A stretch of 64,000 nt of DNA, taken from Hofstenia miamia. Its lineage: Eukaryota > Xenacoelomorpha > Acoela. A program made the position numbers and the translations under genes. Below, one piece after another: positions 11,540-23,139 of this stretch (positions are counted from its first letter, which is position 1; each line of letters begins with the position of its first letter). The DNA is taken from NCBI GenBank assembly GCA_004352715.1, contig SCFE01000033.1, forward strand, positions 332,466-396,465. Reading direction: 5' to 3'. Below the pieces are notes generated by a model, which was not told where the DNA came from, searched no databases, and saw nothing but the letters and a program-made list of their open reading frames with translations.

Positions 11540-11767
11540 CGCTGCCTTTATTAAATGGCTGAAGAACAATTTATAGTTTTTAATCAGTGCATAATGCCTA
11601 CTTATTTATATAGCACAGAAGTTTGGATACCAGGAATAAATTATTTAGAACCTTTGAAATTTTATGCAATTAAAAATAACATTTCAAAAGACTTCTATGG
11701 CCTGAAATATCCTGGGCACAGTCTTTCTAAATTAGTGTCAAAATGGATTATTTATGTAATTAATTAA
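11540..11767 (+). pseudogene. Possible LINE ORF2 C-terminal remnant
   Basis: A 70-residue open frame contains 'QCIMPTYLYSTEVW', which resembles the '.cI.P.lLYgsEvW' block found after the RT of CR1/RTE-like LINEs, followed by a basic helical segment. No upstream RT motifs remain. The match is short, so this is tentative. Confidence 0.4.
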
Positions 11768-12390
11768 GTACTCTCCCTTTGTATCAAAAACTTTTTACTG
11801 CAACTAGTTTATCCTCATCGACAAGGATTCGACTTAAACCTCCTTAGTGTAAATCTGTCATCTACAAGAAGAGTTTCTTCCACGCTGCTTGCGAGTTTTA
11901 AACTATGGGACTTGGCCAAAATATCTATAGTTGCTTTGTAATTGTTTTTTTGTATTTATTCACTGCTATTTACAAATAGTGTTTACAGGAATTTAAGTAA
12001 ATAGGAAAAATTGATTGTCCTTGTAAGAGGAAAGACTGCTTAAAGCTAAAATAATTCTATATCAAATTCCTTAACATTCCCTTATAGTATACAAAACAAC
12101 TTATTTTAAAAAAATTAGAATTGATAAAATCTGCTCTATAATTTTTAAAATAATATATTACATTTTTATATAATTTAATATTATAACATTTCTATATTTA
12201 GTATCTCCACATTGCCAGTGTGTTTTCTTAGAGTTTTATACATCTTTATAGTGTAATCATATTGTTTTGATTCGAATTAAATGTATCCTGAAGTTTACCA
12301 TAATAATGAAACACATTGATTGGTTCAATACTGTCCAATGAAATTTCACATTCTTACATAGTTAAAAACAGTCTCTGATTATTCACTATA

Positions 12391-13278
12391 ATGCTATATT
12401 TTAGAGATATAGAATTTCATATTGTATTTTATACATTGACAATTTATTTGAATCATGGATTACAAGATTTCTGCCACCCTGAAAGAAAAGTATTCGTTGC
12501 CCAAGAAGCAAATGAAGACAACTTTGAAATGATTTCGGCCTTAACTCCTGTCCCGAATCTAAACCTATGCTCAGCATACTGTAAATTGGACAACCAATGT
12601 TCATTGTTTGCATACAGCATTAAAGAATCCAAATGCTTGCTACTAAAAGTTAATGAAACTAGCAGTTCGAATATTAACAACACATTCAAAATATACTTAC
12701 CTTTATGTCTAAAAAGTAACCAAGGTGGGTGGATAATGATTTTGAAGCTTTGCGCAGGTACAGAAATTACCTATTGGGACATATCAGGTTCTGAGTATCC
12801 AGCACTGGAAGAAGGAAAGAACATGCGAAACAAGGTTAATTACAGAAATAATGATTTAGTGGACATTGGAAGTTTGTTCAGGCAGATTGAACTTCGACTT
12901 TATGATGGGGAGGGGGAAGAAATACTTTCATTGAGGTTCCGTTCACATGATTACAGTATTGTTACTTATTTTAATAAAGATAATTTAATGTATCATCCTT
13001 GGAGTGAAGATCCCTCGGCAGCAGCGATTTTTCAAATAGGAGGAATCTCGCAAACAATATATCTTCATATCGGTGATGATCACGATGGAGGGTGGCTCTC
13101 TATACTAGTCGGGGGCGAAATGTATGAAGGCGTAGTTCTACCAAAACCAACAATTATCTATGCACTTCCCGGTCATGGGAAGGTTTCTTCGTACAAAGAT
13201 GAGCTCTTGAAAACTTCAGATTCAAAAGTTGGACTTGCAAAGTCATATGCAATGTATGGTATATCGCAAGATTCCTAA
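12391..13278 (+). CDS. Secreted PAN/Apple-domain protein, paralogue A
   Basis: A 295-aa intronless frame. Residues 8-27 are hydrophobic and could be a signal peptide. Cysteines at 28, 60, 64, 70, 82 and 106 form a PAN/Apple-like module (Cx3Cx5Cx11C core), with sequons at N88 and N96. Residues 114-290 form a second, uncharacterised ectodomain starting GWIMILKLC and containing 'NYRNNDL', 'YHPWSEDP', 'GGWLSILVGG' and 'PTIIYALPG'. The paralogue at 17883-18749 has the same architecture and identical Cys spacing. By family knowledge PAN/Apple modules bind proteins or glycans outside the cell; the function here is unknown. The start is uncertain: a splice-acceptor-like TATATTTTAG overlaps codons 2-5, and alignment to the paralogue puts its Met opposite Glu8 of this frame. 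A lost start, a non-AUG start or an upstream exon are all possible. Confidence 0.8.
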   Translation: MLYFRDIEFHIVFYTLTIYLNHGLQDFCHPERKVFVAQEANEDNFEMISALTPVPNLNLCSAYCKLDNQCSLFAYSIKESKCLLLKVNETSSSNINNTFKIYLPLCLKSNQGGWIMILKLCAGTEITYWDISGSEYPALEEGKNMRNKVNYRNNDLVDIGSLFRQIELRLYDGEGEEILSLRFRSHDYSIVTYFNKDNLMYHPWSEDPSAAAIFQIGGISQTIYLHIGDDHDGGWLSILVGGEMYEGVVLPKPTIIYALPGHGKVSSYKDELLKTSDSKVGLAKSYAMYGISQDS

Positions 13279-13689
13279 AAACTTGAAACTGTCACAAAAA
13301 CGTTTTTTGAGATGCATATCAACTCAGTTTCGCAAACTGTGTAATATTGGGAACATCTTATAATAAAATCAGCCTGTATATAAAGAAAGAGTGTAATTAT
13401 GTATATAATGTAAAAACGAAAAAAAGTAATGTTTGCTATATTGGAAAAAATTACAGTGTGAAATACTAAATATCAACTACATATATAGACAGAGATTGAA
13501 AAGTAGCCACTTTAAGTTTATAATGTAACAAAACTGGATGTATAACTAATTGGTTAAGATTAGATGCATTTCACAAGAGCTTTTGTGCTCTGCGAATCAC
13601 ATTAAAATATTAAGGACCTTGGTGATTCTAGTATAGTGATATGATTAAAAATGATTAAAAAAATATTGTTGTGTGAGATTTTAAATTTG
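13279..13689. other. 3' flank of paralogue A
   Basis: AT-rich sequence after the PAN gene. AATAAA-like hexamers occur near 13363 (AATAAAAT) and could serve polyadenylation about 85 nt after the stop. Nothing else is recognised before the inverted-duplicate segment begins. Confidence 0.4.
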
Positions 13690-15415
13690 TTGTGTACCCA
13701 ACACAACATGTTGTAGGTTAATAATAATCCAGCCTCGCAAAATTAAAAATTTAGCATTTATTCAAAATAAATCGGATCAATATATTTATTTTCAAATTTA
13801 ACAAAAACCCGTTATTAATGTAATGTAATAAAGGAAGCACAATACCATTATTTAGGCTACAAATATGAATGTGATCTTACAATATACTTGAAAAATAACA
13901 AGCTTAAGACATATTTTCTGAATTTGTATACAATTACTTTAATTAACTTAAAAAATTTGAGAAAGGTCTGAATTTGACCCGAAAATGTTTAAAAAATTCA
14001 AAATTTAGCAAACATTTAATACTTTTTTAGATCTAGCCGTTCTATCGTTCTAAACTATATCAACCAAGTAAACTTTTATAAAATCTGTAATTCACGAAAT
14101 ACTAAAGATGTCTAAAAGTTGAAAACAACCCAAGATAGAGGATTCTATTCTTTTTCATTGCCGTTATAAGACTGTCCCAGGTCAAAACCGTTGAAGAGCT
14201 ATTTTTGTAAAGTCAGATCTAAAATTGCGCACAGCGTACTTGAATGAACACTGGTGGTATATCTACAGAAAACAAAATTGCTTCTTTTATAAACTTTGAC
14301 CACATTAGGTATATGGAGAACTTGAAAGTTATTTATCAGAACAGACAATCATATTTTTGCATAGATGTATCAATATTCACGTATTTCCCAATTGGCTTGG
14401 TGAAAAATGTTTGAAAATATGATGAAGAAGAATGAAGCCAAGTGTTTACACTAATACAGCTTCTAGGTATTCATAGATTGAAGTGGACTTAGTTGAAGTG
14501 GCGAGCTTGCTCTGATCTGGTATTAGTAAAATTGAACTAAATATTTGGTCTTCTACTTTTAGATAAAATTTGGCTTATATATAACATTTAGATTTATTAT
14601 TGAACTCTTAATTGACTTGTTTTGAGTAGGTCTCATTCTTTATCATCCTTCTCGATCTAGCTCTTGTGGGATTGCAAGAGCTAGGCTTCAAACCAGGTCT
14701 AACTATATTTCGTAGGTTTAAAATCGCTTAGTCGGTTTCACCTGTGTTACTGTAAGTTTTACGCAGTAATATTAGTACTTCCTTTTAGTTGAAATATAAA
14801 TGAAAATTTTGTGAGTGTTGATGAGTCGGATGATGATGCTTTTTATTCGAATCATTGCTATTAGTTTTCATTCAAAGTTACTTGATAAAATATTCGTATA
14901 TATTCTCGATTTTATTTTTTCCTAAATCATAGTATATCTATATGAGAATGATGTGATAAATTGTTTCATCTTTCCGCGATTTGCACGAGGTCATGGAAAC
15001 TATAGAAGCATTGCAAAAAATAATTATTACTTTTCGTATTTAGCTGTATTCTGTTATTATGTAGTTCTGAATTTTTTGAAAATACGTCATACTGTTTCCT
15101 AATATTAATAACGTGACATTTTTAGAAGACAATTTGTTTTAGCGAACATCTTACGAATACAGAGTAATTTTTAATAACATGGCCATTTTAATAACTCCCT
15201 AGTTATTGGATGGATTTTACTAAACAAAGCATTAAGAAAATTTGTTCGTTTTAAATACAATATTTTCCATGTGCTGCCTTCCTAAAAGTCAACAAGTATT
15301 GACCCAAACTTGCAAACTGCTCACTACTGCATTGGTAGGTGTGGTCCAATTTACCAAATTTCTGTTTGGATGTCTGCTTTGAGTTGGTCGGATTTTGACG
15401 GTATATTCTTCCCCA
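13690..15415 (+). repeat. Inverted duplicate segment, arm 1
   Basis: This segment aligns, with many substitutions and indels, to the reverse complement of 25318-26575. Anchors are the 'cagcctcgcaaaattaaaaa' block (13731), 'acaataccattatttaggct' (13839), 'acaagcttaagacatatttt' (13899), the Asp-codon run with 'ttttattcga' (14840), 'aaaaataattattac' (15017), 'gtgacatttttagaag' (15113) and 'tgtggtccaatttacc' (15341). Arm 1 carries several hundred extra bases around 14030-14800. It has no long ORF and no recognised transposon end. It is an old interspersed repeat or segmental duplication. Confidence 0.75.
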
Positions 15416-15913
15416 ACAAATAAATCTAAAAGTAATAGATCCTGGGGAACGACCTTCTATATCACATATTTCCCATCATTAAAAATCACCCTGTATATTA
15501 AATTCGATTATGCACATGTAAATGATTAATCAGGCCCGTAGCCATGAAGGGGTTAGGGGGACGAACCCCTCTGGAACAATAAAGCTAAAAGCAAAATCAT
15601 CATGTAAGAATAAAAATTTTTAATTCAATTCTTGCAAATTTGCTCTCAATAATGTCGTGAAATGCATTTCTAGGCTCTATTTTATCAATATTTCAAAAAA
15701 ATTTCGCCCTGCTTTTGGTCACTCATTTGATCATAACTAAATGTCCCCACGTCAGAAATTCCTGCGGCTGGGATTTTTGAGTTATGATACAATAATTCAA
15801 CGTTGCCACTTAAATTTAAATCCTCATTGAGCTTTTTCAGAGAAAATGGATTTTTCTAAATGACTGCCTTTAACATTTAAACTGGCTAATATCTCTGCAA
15901 CAACTATTTCTAG

Positions 15914-15990
15914 ACCAGAGGTTCACAAACTTTTTTTATCCATGAACCCATTTTTTTCTTAAATTTTTCGGCTGGACCCCCCCCCCCTAC
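15914..15990 (+). mobile_element. hAT-like MITE terminus (tentative)
   Basis: The sequence ccagaggttcacaaactttt, followed by a run ending in a poly-C 'gacccccc' context, matches the widespread hAT end of the type CAGNGGTTCNCAAACTTTTT...GACCCCC. The opposite end was not found nearby. Confidence 0.4.
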
Positions 15991-16339
15991 AAAAAATTCA
16001 CTAATAAAATAACAGATGAATTGTTAATATGAAGGATATAGACAATAATTAGGCTTTATTTTGAAGAAAAGTTCAATTTAAAATACTGTAAAATGTCGCT
16101 GTTTTTTTCTTCTATTTAATAGCAATAGAAAAATTCAACAGCTGTGTGAATACTTTTACTTTTAGTATTTTCTGTAAAAATTCCATTCGCTAAGCTATAT
16201 GTAAATGTGCTACCCTACATAAATTCACGACAGAAATTTAACATGCTCAACAAAATGGGAGTAACCAAGTTTGATGGCCTACAATAAGTGAAAAGTCAAT
16301 TGATTATTCGACATTAATTGTAGGCAGAATTGCCCCTCA

Positions 16340-16428
16340 CGCGAAAATCGAGTTGGTATCTAGTACTGGAAATTTCGAGTTGACTTTTAAACTTCAAATC
16401 GAATTTCGAGTACTCGCAGGACCCTAGT
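16340..16428 (-). mobile_element. hAT-like terminus (tentative)
   Basis: On the - strand the segment begins CTAGGGTCCTGCGAGTACTC followed by 'GAAATTCGA' and a repeated 'CTCGAAATT'. This is the look of many hAT ends ('TAGGGTNNTGCGAGTACTCGA'). No partner terminus or target duplication was located. Confidence 0.35.
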
Positions 16429-17882
16429 ACATAGCTATAGCAGCCCTGCAAAAATTAAAATTGCATGGCTTCGTAAAAAATAGAAAATAACCTTTGTATA
16501 TTTCTGAGGTACTCCTGGTAAGGTGCCTGCTAAGCATGTTGCTACCACAACTGCACCCCTATTGTTGGTTGCAAATTTCGACTGATGAAGATGCACTACA
16601 CCCTGAAAGCAGGTCTAAATTATAATTAAAACATTACGGGACTAGAAACAGATGTACCGGACGGGGACCACTAATTAGAGATTAAATCTCACGAGAGTGG
16701 ATCAGGACTGAAGAATTAAGCAAGGGCAAGATCAGTACGGAATGAGGGAAAAAATGTGCGATCCTTCTGACCTATAACAGTATTTCTCCAAGATTTAATA
16801 AACAGATTTTTGATATCAGGCATTAGGCATATCATAATAAGAAGTGGAAATTGTTTTGTAATTTTTACCATTCATCCTTTATGTTAGGAGAGTCAAATTT
16901 ATGAAGGTTTCGCTCTAAATTTTCCATTACTCGCTAGCGGGATATGACAAATAAATTCCTATCTGCTTCGCCAGAATGCAATTTCTAAATCAAAACAATA
17001 ATCTATTTATGCAAAGTTGTGCAAAGTTTGTGCTTATTCTGTATCTCAGAATGTTTGAGGGTAATTTTGATGTGGCAACGTTGTCTTTTTCCTAAATTAT
17101 TATAATTCAAAAAATATAATCTTTCAACTTTGACCGAAATTTATTTGCAAAGCTTTAATTATTTGAATTTTTCAAAATAATTTTTGCTGTATGTATATGT
17201 TTTCCACTGATGCAATAGATTAGAACCCGACGCCGATAATAAATTCATCGGCGGCGGCGTTTACCACGTATGCTAAAAATGATTAAATTTGATTAAAAAA
17301 TTGCCTGAATAGGCTTATACCGTATCTTACAGGCCCACTCACCGAGTGCACATGCATGAAGCTACAGTTACGGTTGGTATATAGGCCTATATAAACCTAA
17401 CATTTTTGTGTACATCAATTTTTTCAGTCAGTCACATCACTCTCATAACATTATGTTATGAAAAGTCCTACTTAAATTAAATCACAATATGAACGTTGTA
17501 CGCCGATGGAAATCATCGTCGGGCTCTACAATAGATAGTATCCATTTGCATCTAACTACAGATTTGCATTATTTTAACTTCAATAAATTTTATATTTTTA
17601 AGCAGAAAAAATTTTTAAATGTTTGATCATCGGCGGTAATTTTGGATTACATAATTATTGCGAAATCTCGCACCCCAAATAATTTAGCATATTGCCATCG
17701 ACTACGATTTATCCATTTAACTACAAAGTTGGTGTTTTTCGTCAAGTGTATCACGTACTTGTTATTGCACACCAAAACTAGCATCTTAAATCAATTTTTA
17801 AATGCTAGATTAACTCATAGCCTAATCAACGCCAACAAAATTGAAATTTCAACACTTCAAGTATATAATTATAAGACACTTT

Positions 17883-18749
17883 CTAGTTTTGATGAACTGC
17901 ACCAAATATTGCAAAAGTTTTTGCGAGTTTATACTTTGATCCTGAAGATTTTAAAAACTCTTCTCTTATCGTAGAAACGTTGCCAAATTCTGGCAAGGCG
18001 TAGATTATTGCAGGCCTTGGAAAAAAAATTTCGTGAGATTTACCTCCATCAAAAACAAATAACCATCCTGTGATTTCAGAAAACAAATTGCCAATTATAA
18101 AGGAAGCATCGATTGTTGTAATTCTTAATTCGAAAACCTCAGCATTCGTTGGATCATCAACCCAAGGATGATAGATCAAATTTTTCTTAGTCAAAGCACT
18201 TAATATTGTTTCATTGTAGGCACGAAATCTCAAAGAAAACAATTCATTCCCATCATCGTCGTACACTCTAATCTCTAGTTGTTTAAATTGGGTGCTCGTA
18301 CTGAACAATTCATCATTCTTATAATTAACACTACTGTTCATTACTCTAGCAATATCATAATCTGGATAGTTTCCTAACAAAAGCGATAAAAGTGTTGTAC
18401 CAGCTCCTGAACAAAGTTTGAGAATGAGTTTCCATCTAAAAACACTCGGCAAACATGTTTCCACAAACATTCTAAATGTACCAGTGATATCTATCAAACT
18501 CCCTTCATTTTTTGACAACAACCTACAGCGAGAGAAGTTCGAGCTATGTGCAAAAGCCACACATCTATCAACAATTTTACAAAATGCTGCACACATTTGC
18601 GAGTATTGAACAAATCTTCTTTCTTCTATTAGCTGATAAGAGCCTTTATCTGAAACATTAATTACATATATTCTTCTGTCCGGATGACAAAATTTCGTTG
18701 AGGTATTCAAAACAGCGAAGAAACCAAGGTAGAATATCAGTTGCAGCAT
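17883..18749 (-). CDS. Secreted PAN/Apple-domain protein, paralogue B
   Basis: A 288-aa intronless frame with a clear signal peptide (residues 1-20, MLQLIFYLGFFAVLNTSTKF). Cysteines at 21, 53, 57, 63, 75 and 99 form a PAN/Apple-like module with the same spacing as paralogue A, with sequons at N31 and N71. Residues 104-285 are the same uncharacterised ectodomain: RWKLILKLC, 'NYKNDELF', 'LEIRVYDDDGNELFSLRFRA', 'YHPWVDDP', 'GWLFVFDGG' and 'PAIIYALPE'. The start ATG lies 14 nt after TTATTTAATTAG, a 3' splice-site-like sequence. The gene converges on paralogue A, suggesting an inverted local duplication. It is predicted extracellular; the ligand is unknown. Confidence 0.85.
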   Translation of the reverse strand: MLQLIFYLGFFAVLNTSTKFCHPDRRIYVINVSDKGSYQLIEERRFVQYSQMCAAFCKIVDRCVAFAHSSNFSRCRLLSKNEGSLIDITGTFRMFVETCLPSVFRWKLILKLCSGAGTTLLSLLLGNYPDYDIARVMNSSVNYKNDELFSTSTQFKQLEIRVYDDDGNELFSLRFRAYNETILSALTKKNLIYHPWVDDPTNAEVFELRITTIDASFIIGNLFSEITGWLFVFDGGKSHEIFFPRPAIIYALPEFGNVSTIREEFLKSSGSKYKLAKTFAIFGAVHQN

Positions 18750-19007
18750 CGCGATTCACTTTCCTAATTAAATAATTATGCGTACGTTAGTGATTGTTTT
18801 TAATTTTTTAAGAGTAAACTAACACTGCCTATCAAATCTCTTTCTTTTATTTAAATAGCTGTGTTATTTTCTTTTTGTATTAGCTAGTTTATATTTAATG
18901 TTGTACCACATAAAACCAGCAAATTCAATAGTCTATTTAATTACTAGTATTGATGTGCATAATTTTTATAAATATTGATAGAAATAATGTTAACATAAAT
19001 ATTAACA

Positions 19008-19042
<35 letters not shown>

Positions 19043-19089
19043 CTATTGTAACAATTTCCGTATTTTTGACAATGAATAAAGCATTTTTA
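18750..19089. other. 5' flank of paralogue B with (AT)n
   Basis: AT-rich DNA upstream of the divergently read PAN gene, containing an (AT)n run at about 19010-19041. This would hold the promoter of paralogue B; no distinct TATA or initiator element can be singled out in such AT-rich sequence. Confidence 0.4.
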
Positions 19090-19830
19090 GGTAAAATTCC
19101 TCTACTAGTTATGACGTCAAGATGGGAGGCCAAGGATGGCTTTTGGCATAGGCATTAGAGCAGATGAACTGAAGAAATGGGAAGAAATTTAAAAAAATAC
19201 TATTATGCAACAGTGCATCAAGTCAATCCAAATGCAGTGAGTGCCACAAAATTTATAAATAATGAGTTGAAATTTTACATTCTACACCTTTTAAATTTCA
19301 AATTCGCCTAATAAAAATTCAAATCTTAATGTTATATCTACACATAATTGGTGGAATGACAGCAACAGAGATCTTAAATTTCAAAACAAAAAGAGGAGCA
19401 TTTAAAACAGCGGATTTTGAAAATTTTAGGGAAGACTTGTAGCCTCTTTCCAGGAAGGAATGGTGAACGTAGTCATTGTATGCGACAATGCTCCACTACC
19501 CAGTAATTTAGAGTAAGCATTTGAAGGCAGCACTAGAGAACTGATTTGGTTCTGAATGCAAATTTGACTTTGAGTTACTACGCTTTTCTCTATATTCCCC
19601 AATGCTGAATTATATTAAAAGTCTCTGGAATGCAATGAAGGCCCATGCAAAGTCTTAACTACGTCGTAGAAAAGAAATCTTGAATGGACCCCTGGTTTCA
19701 ATTACTATAAAAGAGTACAGACTAAAAATTCTGGAAGAAACAGTATGCTATGCCATTTGAAGATCAGCACAGCCAAGCCTTCTATTTTCATACACTCAGC
19801 ATGTTAGACCATTTCTTAAACAAGCACTTC
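19090..19830 (+). pseudogene. Decayed DDE (IS630/Tc1-type) transposase
   Basis: Across frames the + strand reads 'FKTKRGAFKTADFENF' (about 19390-19440), then 'VIVCDNAPLPSNLE' (about 19475-19512; the Asp is the second catalytic residue) and 'LYSPMLNYIKSLWNAMKA' (about 19585-19640). The last corresponds to the YSP-LNPIE-W block in which the catalytic Glu is expected, and reads Lys here. A following helix-rich tail (to about 19760) fits. Stops and frameshifts are frequent. About 19265-19330 resembles the inverse of the flank of the minisatellite at 20437. Confidence 0.65.
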
Positions 19831-20176
19831 AATAATGAGAGTTATGTCATTTTATATTTGTGTTTAATAAATTAAGAAATACAATGCTTGATATTTTTGG
19901 AAATATTTTACTCTACATATTTGATTATTTTCAACATCAAATTTTAATAATTTTCAAATTGCATTTTACAAAATTTATATATTTTGCTGACTTCATTGCA
20001 CTCATGACAAAGATTTCAAAATTCAGTTTGCTGTACAATAATTGTGAGCAATCACTGCAGTTGCGTCTGATTTCAAATGATCAATCTGTGATTTTGTAGA
20101 TTTCTGCATGTTAAAGCTGGAGCAATTTTTTGTTTTTGAAATGACCGATTTTATACAAACTGTGCGTACACCTCAT
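19831..20176. other. Noncoding spacer
   Basis: AT-rich sequence between a transposase remnant and a gapped microsatellite. An open frame at 19860-20099 has no recognisable similarity. Confidence 0.4.
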
Positions 20177-20210
<34 letters not shown>

Positions 20211-20404
20211 NNNNNNNNNNNNNNNNNNNNNNNNNNNNNNNNNNNNNNNNNNNNNNNNNNNNNNNNNNNNNNNNNNNNNNNNNNNNNNNNNNNNNNNNNN
20301 NNNNNNNNNNNNNNNNNNNNNNNNNNNNNNNNNNNNNNNNNNNNNNNNNNNNNNNNNNNNNNNNNNNNNNNNNNNNATATATATATATATATATATATAT
20401 ATAT
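20177..20404. repeat. (AT)n microsatellite with sized gap
   Basis: AT alternation flanks a run of 166 N (20211-20376). The gap lies wholly inside the repeat, so the missing bases are most likely AT as well. Confidence 0.9.
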
Positions 20405-20436
20405 TTCTATAACATTAAGAAATTAATAATCCTGCT

Positions 20437-20572
20437 TGAATTTTCAATTGGCGAATTTGATTTTTCATTTGGCGAAATTGATTTTTCATTTGGCGAATTT
20501 GATTTTTCATTTGGCGAATTTGATTTTTCATTTAGCGAATTTGAATTTTCATTTGGCGAAATTGAAGTTTAA
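20437..20572 (+). repeat. 21-bp minisatellite, about six copies
   Basis: Copies of about 21 bp with the core TTTTTCATTTGGCGAA and A/T variation at the junction run in tandem. Because 21 is a multiple of three, one frame stays open across the array (repeating FHLANLI), but I see no gene. Downstream, 'gtttaaaaggtgtagaat' at 20567 matches the inverse of sequence at about 19285-19305. Confidence 0.9.
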
Positions 20573-23139
20573 AAGGTGTAGAATTCAATTTACTATTTTC
20601 AATTTCAAACAAGCCGAAAGATTGAAAAAAATTTTGGCAATGATAACAAATATGCTCCTAAAATGGGCGGATTCGGTGCAGGCCATTGGGATTACTGTCG
20701 GGGCCCGACAGGGTATAGGCGAAATTCTCAGCCCATGTAAATTTCAGATCAAGACCACATAACTACTTGCTAATCGTTCATCTGATAGCATATGTGGTAG
20801 TATATACGATCTTAGAAATGTGTAAAAATGCAGTCGTCAGCAAATTAATTGACAAAGTTTTTATCAAAAATTAACAGTAACTAAATTGTAAAAAACTGGC
20901 ATAATTCCTCAAGATCAAAGACGGATAGAATTTTATAGTGTTTTGCGGTTGGTTACTGGCCGTGGCCGTAAATATTGAAGCCGTTCAAGACCGTAAGATT
21001 ATTATTGCATATAATATTCACCACATTTCTTAAATGTTTCTGGATTTACACTCACCTTGAATGAAAATCATTGTAAGAAATCTGTTCAATTCAGTTTGCA
21101 AGTCAAAACAAAAGTTAAGCTTATGGTCACTAATTGTCATGATTATGACTGGCCGCAGTCAAAGCCGCAGAAATATTAATATAAATATGTACTATAATTG
21201 GGCCAAGGCACTTAAGCTTGTTGAAGTTGATTCAACTTTGGGTATTCAAATGCTAAACTCACAAAAGAAAATTAAATTTTCAAAGTAAAAGACAATCTTG
21301 TGTTTTCATAAGTAATTATTTGTACTCCTGCAAACAAGAAATTGCGTATTTAATAAAAAATCCATTCAACTTTTCAGTTTTTAAATTGAAATCCTTAAAT
21401 TTTTTAAAAAATATTTGGCTTTTGTAAGTTTAGCAAAACATTACGGTCGAAGTCAATTTCTACATTTTAACTTCCAGTAATTTTGTATATTTCAAGAGCA
21501 TTTAAAAAACAATATTTTACATTTTTTTCTGAATTTGAAGAGTTTGATGACAAACTTCTTCCAATAACATTGCTTAAATTGCTTATATTGTGTATTTTAT
21601 GTTGTTATTGACACATTAAGTGTGTACGACACTTAATAAGAAATTCTATTCTATTCTATTCTTTTCCTATAGGCTGGCATAATTTTACTATAAGAAAAGT
21701 CTAAAGCAGCATAGCCGCGGTAAATCAACAAAAACTTATGACTTTTTATATCAAACTAAATGCCTAATAATGCTAAATAGCAGCAATGTCTAGCAGCTAT
21801 ATTTACAATATTAACTGCGTTTCTATGATTACCGTTATATGGGGCAACTTCGTCACCCCAAGTTATTTAGTCTAACAAATATTAAGAATACTTTATTATG
21901 TCGAATCATTTTAAATCTTAGATTGCATACATTCAACTCTCCTTTCAAATCTCTAATCCTAGTAAACAATTTATTTTGGCAAACGGCGGGCCCCACTATT
22001 TGCCTATATAAATTGTTTACTGGGATTTTGCTTGTAAATAGTTGAGGAAGTTGGTGATGAAGCTCTTTCAATCATGATTTAAGATTCAAGTAATGAAGAT
22101 ATTTTGATGATGGTTCTTCACCTGAATTAGAAAGTTTTGGATTCTAATATTATAACATTACTATTAACAGTTGGTTTACTGCATGCCATCTTGTAAATTA
22201 TATTTTGACAAATTGTAGGCACTTTGCAAAAAAAAATCGACGCACTATATACAAGAAAATTTGCAAAATTAATCAATTAAATATATATAGTTATTGTATC
22301 TCACAACATTTGACTTTGGCCATATTTGAGCAAAGGTAAATGTTCTCTATTCTTGATATCTTTAATGTATCTCAATGAGTACAATTTACAACAAACTTTA
22401 TAGAAGAAAAAAGGGGAATAAACAAATGATAAGTCTTTATTGCACTGGTCGGAAGTGGCGGAGATAGGCGCATGAGTTTGTCTTTAACATCATAAATTTT
22501 GCTCTCAAATTTTAAAATAAGACTATAAAAAATGTGTATTGAATGAAAGAGTAGCAAAAATCTGCATAAACAAATTAAGAAACAGAACTACAAATTTTTT
22601 GGCTTAATAAAGGCTCGTCTTGAGCTCGTTTTGTATCCAATGCAGTGTTCAAACTCGGCTTTGCTTGATGCGTTAGAAGCTCGGCTTGTTGACAGGTCTG
22701 GTAGTAATAACTGTATTAATACCTGTATCAAATACATGTGTGACTATATGCGTCAATGGATGAGTGACTCTATGATATTAAAGAAGACAAGGTCTCCACT
22801 TGAAAAAGAATGGATACGATGACTTTTTTCCATGCAAATATTTAAAAATACTACAGAAAAGTGTTGCCAGCTTTCAAATTTTGTTGATAACCGCATGCTA
22901 TAAGTGGAAGAATTTATGTAGATTGAACAGAATTCTTTAAATTTATTTTATATTAAATAATCTGGAATTTTACAAACGACGATGGCCATATTTTAAAAGT
23001 AACGACGTAGAAGGTTTAATAATGATAAATTACAAGTATTATATCGATTTTTACACATAAAACATTGTGCTGAAAATAGGAGAAATTTGTTTGTTCATAA
23101 ATAATCCGAATCAGAAAGTAAGGAGAAGAAATTAACTAG
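20573..23139. other. Noncoding interval with a possible LINE tail
   Basis: No protein-coding gene is supported. A sequence at 21600-21662 ends 'cacttaataagaaattctat' followed by (TTCTA)n, which looks like the simple-repeat 3' tail of a severely 5'-truncated non-LTR element on the + strand. Open frames at 21061-21288, 21839-22071 (both strands) and 22631-22822 have no family resemblance. Confidence 0.4.

Larger units (their letters stand above)
10455..12390. other. Noncoding interval with LINE debris and (AT)n
   Basis: No host gene is supported here. An (AT)n tract lies at about 11297-11342. A weak non-LTR fragment is at 11540-11767. A T-rich (TTTTA)n-like patch lies at about 10852-10880. No 3' LTR for the upstream element could be recognised. 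Confidence 0.5.
15416..17640. other. Noncoding interval with two hAT-like termini
   Basis: No coding sequence is supported. The interval contains a C11-type homopolymer (about 15977-15987), two sequences that resemble hAT transposon ends (listed separately) and three GC-rich 'cgccgatg/catcggcgg' patches (17230-17260, 17500-17522, 17628-17640) that may be parts of one diverged MITE. Confidence 0.4.

Noticed and set aside
12401-12689. - strand frames inside PAN paralogue A
   Set aside because: Antisense shadows; the + strand has the conserved cysteine pattern shared with the paralogue.
22600-22700. 'gagctcg...agctcggctt' pattern suggestive of a transposon end
   Set aside because: Too short and without a matching inverse copy or target duplication.
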